Shown here one piece after another: positions 56,864 to 64,000 of a stretch of 64,000 bases of DNA; position 1 is the stretch's first letter; each line of letters begins with the position of its first letter. The notes beneath the pieces were generated by a model that was not told the origin of the DNA, ran no database searches, and was given only the letters and a program-made list of their open reading frames with translations. The position numbers were made by a program, and so were the translations under genes. The DNA comes from Phlegmacium glaucopus (taxonomy: Eukaryota > Basidiomycota > Agaricomycetes > Agaricales > Cortinariaceae), in the NCBI GenBank assembly GCA_015039465.1, contig MU129989.1, forward strand, positions 402,985-466,984. The letters run 5' to 3'.

Positions 56864-58893
56864 CTTTACACTCCCCCACGTCTTCCTCCAGGAATCCGCC
56901 CGGACTGCCAGGAATCCTGGAGGAATCCTGGAGGAATCCTGGAGGAATCCTGGAATTCCTGGTAAATGGGAATATTCCTGGTGGATTCCTGGTGGATTCC
57001 TAGTAAATTCCTGGCGGATTCCTAGTATATTCCTGGCGGATTCCTGGCATTCCTGGCATTCCTGGTGGATTCCTGGTGAAATCAGCTAAGTCACTGACAT
57101 ATTTTATTTCATTTTATTTCATTTAATTTTTCCTTAATTTTTTAATATTTTTGATTGTAAGATATATATTGAAAATTATATAAATACAAATTCACATTAA
57201 TAGTAATTAATAACATGTTATTTACTTATTGATAATTATAGTATATTAAAATTAAAATAAACCCCGGTGAGGGGGTCATCATCGTCTAAGGGCTGTGGTA
57301 GTGTAATAGATAAAAATAAACCCCCCGTGAGGGGGGGGGTTCGTCATCGTCGTCGTTCGCCTGTGTCGTTCGGGTGTCGTCAATGTAGGTGGTCGTCATC
57401 GTAGTCAGTTAAAATAATAAATAAATAAAATAACCCCCCCTGGTGGGGGGGGTGGTCATCGTCGTGCATGGTGGTGGTGGTGCATGGTGGCGGTGCGTGG
57501 TGGTGGTAGTGCATGTGTCATCGTCGTTCGCCTGTCGTCCGGGTGTCGTCAATGTGGGTCCTGGGTCGTCATCGTAGTCAGTTAAAATAAAAAATATAAA
57601 AATAAATAACCCCCCCGGTGGGGGGGGTGCTCATCGTCGTGCGTGGTGGTGGTGGTGCATGGTGGGGGTGCGTGGTGGTGGTAGTGCGTGTGTCGTCGTC
57701 GTTCGCCTGTCGTCCGGGTGTCGTCAATGTGGGTCCTGGGTCGTCATCGTAGTCAGTTAAAATAAAAAATATAAAAATAAATAACCCCCCCGGTGGGGGG
57801 GTGCTCATCGTCGTGCGTGGTGGTGGTGGTGCATGGTGGGGTGCGTGGTGGCGGTGGTGCGTGGTGGTGCGTGTGTTGTCGTCGTTCGCCTGTGTAGTGT
57901 ACTAGGAATTAAAATAAAATAAAAACCCCCCCAGTGAGGGGGGGTCGTCGTCGTTCGCGTGTCGTCGTCGTTCGCGTGTCGTCGTCGTTCGCGTGTCGTC
58001 GTCGTCGTCCGTGTGCTGTCATCGTAGTAATATATTAATAAAATAAAAATAACCCCCCCCAAGGGAGGGGGGGGGGTCGTCGTTGTCGTTGTCGTTCCGG
58101 CCGTTGTGGCATGGTTGTTGTTGTTGTTGTGGTCGTCGGTGGTGGTGGTGGTGGTGGTGGTGGTGGTTATGTTGTCGTCGTCGTCGCTGCCCTCGTCGTC
58201 GTCGTTACCCTCGTCGTTACCCCTCCTCGTTGTTGTTGTTGTTCCTCATTGGCGTTGTTGGTCGTTGTCGCCACCCGTCTTCTTGTCGTCCTTTATCGTC
58301 CTGGTTGTCGTGGTGGTGAGTGGTAGTTGTGAGAAGACGAAATGATGTTTGTTGATTTGTTAGAAGTGCGTCACGTGACCATACCTCGCGGTCTGAACAA
58401 AATTCAAAATTCGAATGGCGGCAAGGCACTGCCACCGCATATATATAAATTACAGTTAACTTATGTATATTTAAATTACTATTGACTTATATATGATTCT
58501 TTTAATTTTGAATAATATTTAAAAGTAAGAGTTGAGTTCATCCCTGTGGAATTCCCAGGATTCTGGGTGGATTCCAGGTGGATTCTGTGTTAGGGATTCC
58601 TAGGGAATTCCGGGAATCCTGGTATCAATTTCCTTGGGTACCAGGAATCCACCAGGAATCCTCCTGGATTAGGAAGAGCCAGGAATGGGGATTTCAGGGG
58701 GAATTGGCTGGTAGAAAATTCCTCCTGGAATCCTGGTATTCCTACCAGGAATGGTAGGAATCCTGGTATTCCTACCAGGAATGGTAGGAATCCTGGTATT
58801 CCTACCAGGAATGGTAGGAATCCTCCTGGAATCCTCCTGGAATAGGTAGGAATCCACCAGGATTCCTCCAGGAACACGTGGGGGAGTGTAAAG
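56864..58893. mobile_element. 2.03 kb repeat-filled element inserted in the Crinkler-type gene
   Basis: Ends are inverted over about 34 bp with three mismatches: left CTTTACACTCCCCCACG and its complement at 58877-58893. ACCTCAGGGAGACC (56845-56858) lies just left and ACCTCGGGAGACC (58894-58906) just right, a likely 13-14 bp target duplication, with five extra bases (CTGAA) at the left junction. The subterminal zones are arrays of GGAATCC/GGATTCC words, inverted relative to each other; the core is G-rich minisatellite. No coding capacity. Confidence 0.75.
57255..58345. repeat. C-tract/G-tract minisatellite and GTC/GTG microsatellite
   Basis: Seven units start with a short AT-rich spacer and a palindromic block of 4-9 C followed by 5-9 G (near 57261, 57319, 57433, 57608, 57782, 57925, 58051), then GTCGTC-, GTGGTG- and TTCGCCTGT-rich filler. 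Two middle units are nearly identical over 175 bp. It grades into pure GTT/GTC/GGT repeats at 58083-58260. Confidence 0.85.
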
Positions 58894-60428
58894 ACCTCGG
58901 GAGACCATCAAATCCAAGGCACCCCATCGCCTTAACCATGTCGATGCAGCTCAGCTTTTACTTTGGAAGTGTGCCATCCCTATTGACGATAATCTAAAAG
59001 CGAGTTTACATTCCCTCCAATTCAATTGCACTGACAATCATCATGGCCTGACTTACCTCAGTCCCTTCAAAAAACTTTCTCTCTATTTTCAGGATGAGAA
59101 TGAGATACTACCAAAAACTATCAATCTCCTTATACAGCTACCCAAATATGGTGAGTATGAGTCAGTAAAAGTCCTATTAAATGACTGAAGTACCATGTGC
59201 TGTCCCATAGATGAGCAGCATCCATCCCTAGACCAACCACTGGCAAGGTGAGGATATATGTCCATTTGCATTACTTATTTGGTGCTAACACCTCCCCCAG
59301 CTGTGTCAAGGACAAGGAGATGATAGAACTTGTCAAAAGTACATTCTCGTAGTGTTCAGTTTACTTGGTTAACTTTGTTATATCTAGGGTTTGATAAAAC
59401 TGTGATGAAATTACTCGAATCCAATCCACCTTACAAAGCGGCCAAATCCAGCAGCTATATCACATTTCAGAAGCGAGGTGAACCAATCTATGATGGCCAT
59501 TACCCATTTGTTGCTGCACAGCATATCAACCTAAGAGCCCCACCTATCCAGCTTTATAACCCAGCTTTTGGCCAATTTCTGAATGACATTGCCAACAAGG
59601 ACTTGGAAGTGCCAACAGAAGTTATACAGGCTACTGCTTGCCTCATGAATCTTGCATCTGCCATGTATGAGAGTGAGGGATGGAGGGAAGCTAGCCTTGA
59701 CAAGGAACTCACGGCGGCAATTTCCATGGCAATAGGCAAAATCTCCAATGCTGACAGGGCCTCAGCTGATGGTATGGTAACAACAGAAATATTAGTAGGC
59801 AATAAATCCAAGTCTGCCGCTATATGCATTGAGGAGGACAAAAATGAGTTTGGGAGAGGAGGCTCTGATCCTTCCATTTAGGCAGGTTTATCATATGGTT
59901 GGTTTTGGGCACAAAAAGACATATGTGCTTTGAAATATTCTTTATTTATGGTCAATCATCAAGGTCACTTCCCTAGCAAGCTGAGCTGTGCGCAAGCACC
60001 TGCTGTCCTACTTTCCTTTTCACAAATGCTGGTGCATCAATCGCTATATTAGGTGCAGTCTGGACAGATAAGATTGTGGTCCAACGCCTCATACAATCTT
60101 CAATGAACCTTCTATCTATCATATTGCACGGATCCTGCATGCATTTGGCAAGAATATGCGCAGTCTTGTGGCTTACTACCAATCTCTATCTCTCAATATT
60201 CAGCCTCTCAATATTCAGCTGCATGCTAAGGTTGAACACTTTTTCCCATCCATCAACACGTATTGTGGGTCTGATGACTCAGTAGTCAAATTCAAATTCA
60301 TCAAGCATCCGGAACCTGATTCTCTTTGTACCACCTTTCTTGCAGTGACTGAGGCACCAGCCTCCAAGACCATTGTTACAAGTCTTACATAAGTAAGTCT
60401 TGTTCTTATAGGGGACCTATCTTTTGAC

Positions 60429-60956
60429 TAGTAATGGGCAGGGGTTTGGGAAACCCCTGGGGTACAAGGGTAAGGGTAAGGAGGGTCAGGGTCAGGGTAC
60501 AGATTTTTTGACCCTTGAAAAATCCTGACCCTTCTGGAGGGGTCAGGGTATTTTTGGGAAATTTTATTTCTCTGATATCAGAGTGATCTAACTGTTGTGT
60601 ATCTATAAAATTGACTTTAAATCAGAGAAAAAGCAATCTAAAGAGGCCTCACTGCTTTCATAACAATCAGTAGCTTAAAATACTAGTCAAACCCTCTCTA
60701 TTTCATTTAAAATCTATTGCTAAACACCTTTAACACCCTGAACATGTTTTAAATAATAGCTACTTTGAAGGCTCCTTTGGATTACAAAGCTTGAGGAAGG
60801 TTTGGACCAAACCCTTGCACTAAACCCTGCTGGGGTTTCTTACCCTCCAACCCCTCAGAAACCCTTACTCTTACCCTCCAAAACCCTTACCCTCAGCCAA
60901 GGGTAAGGGTAAGGGTCAGCCTAATTCCACCCCAGGGTTACCCTTGACCATCACTA
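60429..60956. mobile_element. hAT-like MITE, 528 bp
   Basis: Ends TAGTAATGG and CCATCACTA are inverted with one mismatch, and both sides carry the exact 8 bp duplication CTTTTGAC (60421-60428, 60957-60964). Subterminal DNA consists of GGGTAAGGGTCA-type repeats on the left and their complements on the right; the centre is AT-rich. No coding capacity. It lies just after the end of the Crinkler-type pseudogene. Confidence 0.88.
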
Positions 60957-61257
60957 CTTTTGACGGTTTCAAGGGTGTTTTTATGGTAATTTTCACAGGG
61001 TGGGAATGTTGTCATTGCAACGGCTGCCATTCTTAGTTAGTTTTGATAGATAATGCTAACCATTTTAATGTGTGGGAAAATTTCTGATTTCAAACCACCA
61101 CCTTCTTTCGAAGGCCAGATCTTACTCATAAATTTGCTGGCAAGCAACTCCTGCTCATGCGAGGCAGGTGTTGTGCCCAGCCCTCTTGCAGGTGGCTTGG
61201 GTACATAGTACTATACTATAACATAATAATTTACTATACTACAAAGACAATGATAAT

Positions 61258-61747
61258 ATGGGGTTGCACAATCCTCAGTATGAGTTCTAAATACTCCGAA
61301 TGTGTGACATTCAGTCACATGTGGTGTCACGGCGTGACACGGCCAATTTCTTGAGACATCACATTTGTGGTCTCCACACCTCTGAGATACAAGAAAAATT
61401 ATGTTGTATTTAACAATAATAAGAAGTCATTATACATGCCTAAGATATTCCTTGCAGGAAAACATTATATTTAACCCAAAAATGCAAAATGAATCTTAAT
61501 TGCCTGCTAAATATGGGGCTCCAAAGAGATTGGACATTATCCCTTCAACCACAACACCTATGAGCATGATTTGCAGGAGGATTTTTCTTAACATTTGAAT
61601 TCCAATTGATCCACAAGTCCAAAATTTTGATTAGTGCCTCCTATGTCAAGATAGACCCTCAAAATGCTTTAACATGGTTAGAGGCCAGGTAATTAAATTT
61701 TGAACTTGTAGAATGGAAGCCATATACAAGTAGATTTTATCTTTGAA
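61258..61747 (+). repeat. Direct repeat, copy 1
   Basis: Matches 63558-64000 at most positions with small indels (shared GCACAATCCTCAGT, CCAATTTCTTGAGACAT, GAGATTGGACATTATCCCTT). Non-coding, AT-rich. Confidence 0.85.
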
Positions 61748-63557
61748 AATCTAATCCTAAATCCCATCTATTGTGAATAAAATAGCCCATGGAAATATAT
61801 ATCTAAACATTCTCTACATTTTACAATTATATTTGTCCAAAATGGTGAAGGAATGAGTAATCTATGGGCCCACCATGGTAGATCAATAATCAATGTGCAG
61901 GGAGTAATAGTATGCTTCATATTGAATGTCTTCCTCATATGTTATCCATCTGATTTCCAAAACAGCTACTTCAAAAATTTCAAAACAAACAAATGACAAC
62001 AACTGATTGCCAGAAAGAAGTTGTTCAATCTTGTTTATGTCTGCTTTCTAAACACTTTTTCATTGTGGATACAAACAAAAGACAACAACATTTTGCCAGG
62101 AATCAGTTGTTGGTCATTATTTTCATGATAAGAATTTGAATGTAATACCACAAAAGAAAAACAGAATCACTGATGTAAAGTCTCTAGGCTGTATCCATCA
62201 AATTCTCATCTTTTTAACATTGGTGAAAACCATCTATGCCCCTTGTGCATTACCCCTAGTTGGAGGTCCGTGTATCCATTTCCATCCAGAGGGGAATAAA
62301 GTGATTTCAAAAAATTGCATACTGTAGATTTTAAGGTAATTTCTGAGTTGAGTTGATTGGAAGTTGGTTTCATAGTTTTGAGGTGATTTCAGCTGAGACA
62401 CTGGTTAGAAACTCCAACTCCCATTGGATGTGCACTAGGATGTATCCACATGAAGGTTAAAGTTTTACTGGGCTAGAATTCAACAATGTTTGTATGTACT
62501 CCTAAATCTTGTTGTTCTTGGAGAATGAGGTCAAGTTAATATGGTTGTAAATAATGAGTTAGAGGCCAATATCCATCACAAACCCATGAGTGAATGAGGT
62601 TCGAATCTGTAGTGAAAACATAGTGATCTTACTAAACAACTTTCAACTGAAATATGTTTGAGATATATTTGTGCTGGGATTATAATAACTTACATATCTG
62701 AAAAATCCTGAACTGCTGCCTCTGATACTGGCAAAGTTGACAAAGCAATGCAGAATAGAAGGTTAAGAATATCGGAGTCGGACTGTGATTCAAAATCTAT
62801 TGAAACTGGAGTAAAAAAATGACTAGTAAAAGTACTAAATAATGTATTAAAAAAAACTCCGAGTTCAAATAGGTTCAAGATGTATACCTCTTCAACTGGT
62901 ACTGAGCCAGTATTATTTGGAATCAATATATATATGTACCCCTAATCCTTGTTTGCATTGCACTATGTTCCTGTTAAACAATGTAAATTTAATATACAAA
63001 TATTATCACCAGAATCATATTCTCAGTCGGAAATAAAATTCCAAGCACCAACAATGAAATTGATCAATAATTTAGAAAGATAAATATTGATTTTGCAGAA
63101 CCTTGTATTATTATTACTATTATAATTTTTTTATATACAATTTTATTGAGAAAATATTCTTATGTGTATCAACCTCTTTACATTATTGTAGCCAGAGCGC
63201 CTCCATAGGACCCAAGGAAGAAACACCTATGAACTCAGAAACCTGTCATTTAGCTTCCAAAACAAACAACAGTGACTGGTCTTCAGTTTTATGAGGTTTC
63301 ATAGGGATGTTTTTGGGTAAATGGATAAGCACAAGTAATGGGTAGTAAATTAATAAGTGAACATTATAAATTATCTCAAAAACCTTTTCAAAACAAATAT
63401 ATGACAACAACACATTGCTGGAAATGAGTTATTGATCATTGTTTGCTTCCTGGCTCCCATCATGATAGTTAGTCACAAATAAGCAAACTGGAAAAAGCCA
63501 ATAACCTAAGTATGAACAGACTCTGAGTCACATCACCTGATACATGATTACTACTAA

Positions 63558-64000
63558 TGGGGTATGCACAATCCTCAGTGTATGTGACAGCCAATTTCTT
63601 GAGACATTGCATTTGTGCTCTCCACACCTCTGAGATACCAAAGAAATTGTGCTGTATTTAAGAATAAGAAGTAATTATACATGCCTAAAATATTCCTTAA
63701 AGGAAAAACATTATATTTAACCCAAAAATGTGAAATGAATCTCAATTTCCTGCCAAATATGAGGCTTCAAAGAGATTGGACATTATCCCTTCAACCACAA
63801 CATCCATGAGCATGATTTACAGGAGGATTTCACTTAGAATCTAAACTCCAATTGATCTACAAGTCCAAAATCTTAATTAGTGCCCCCTCCATCAATATAG
63901 ATCCTCAAAATGTGCACTTTAACATGGTTAGGGGCCAGTAATTAAAATTTTGAACTTGTAGAATTGAAGCAATATACAAATAGATGATTTTATCTCTGCA
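63558..64000 (+). repeat. Direct repeat, copy 2, cut by the window edge
   Basis: Second copy of the repeat at 61258-61747, starting 2.3 kb downstream; it probably continues past the window. Confidence 0.85.

Larger units (their letters stand above)
56745..60392 (+). pseudogene. Crinkler (CRN)-type gene, interrupted and mutated
   Basis: The start (56745-56863) encodes the beginning of a CRN-like ubiquitin-fold N-terminal domain. A 2 kb repeat element then interrupts it, and the same domain resumes after 58893 with the typical stretch around IPIDDNL. Exons follow at about 58894-59150, 59211-59247, 59301-59338 and 59388-59881. At 59879 a TAG falls inside the conserved block that follows DPSI in relatives, and recognisable sequence goes on past it in shifting frames to 60392 (for example ILGAVWTDK). 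Thus at least three lesions: insertion, nonsense codon and later frameshifts. CRN proteins are nuclear effectors in oomycetes; those of saprotrophic fungi have unknown roles. No intact product is expected. Confidence 0.72.
60965..64000. other. Gene-free AT-rich tail of the window
   Basis: Three kilobases with no supported gene. Words such as GACAACAAC followed by ATTGCCAG or ATTGCTGG recur at about 61994, 62080 and 63402, suggesting an old tandem array. The largest repeat is given separately. A short protein-like frame around 61120-61200 may be a last remnant of the Crinkler-type gene, but it is too weak to call. Confidence 0.5.

Noticed and set aside
57578..58345. Long open frames such as poly-Thr/His and poly-Val/Cys
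   Set aside because: They are translations of GTC/GTG microsatellite and minisatellite DNA.
58590..58917. Gly/Phe/Ile-rich repeat protein
   Set aside because: It is a translation of GGAATCC word arrays at the end of the inserted element.

Overview
The window reads as nuclear DNA of an agaricomycete (mushroom-forming basidiomycete). Genes are split by many 45-75 nt GT-AG introns, several in one gene, and the proteins include lineage-typical families: an agaric sesquiterpene synthase, a DUF6589 protein, Crinkler-type and PD-(D/E)XK-like genes, and a RasGEF of LTE1 type. I rebuilt exon structures by hand from splice sites and reading phase. For nearly all main genes the exon lengths sum to an open reading frame, which is the main support for these models.

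Region 1 (1-21 kb) is ordinary gene-dense euchromatin: a partial Myb/SANT-like gene, a multi-pass membrane protein, a small single-pass protein, an LTE1-like RasGEF (1654 aa), histone chaperone ASF1, replication factor MCM10, an unknown protein, a sesquiterpene synthase and eIF2-gamma. ASF1/RasGEF and MCM10/unknown are head-to-head pairs sharing short promoters. ACGCG (MluI cell-cycle box) motifs sit beside the S-phase genes.

Region 2 (21-39 kb) holds two paralogous unknown genes on the minus strand. Between them is a 6,029 bp DNA transposon (22712-28740) with terminal inverted repeats and a perfect 9 bp target duplication, carrying a DUF6589 gene and a RecQ-like helicase in convergent orientation. 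Next to it is a 27-exon gene for a very large protein that joins a RING-like zinc region, a VWA domain and a C-terminal E2 ubiquitin-conjugating domain. A tyrosine-recombinase fossil follows.

Region 3 (39-51 kb): a BAP31-like ER protein and UBP6 deubiquitinase share a 229 bp promoter; then an AusD-type methyltransferase and two tandemly duplicated P450 genes, a possible small metabolic cluster.

Region 4 (51-64 kb) is accessory, repeat-rich DNA: nested hAT-like elements with exact 8 bp target duplications, a PD-(D/E)XK-like gene divergent from a Crinkler-type pseudogene, a 2 kb repeat-filled element inserted into that pseudogene's N-terminal domain, and about 3.6 kb of gene-free AT-rich duplicated sequence running to the window edge.
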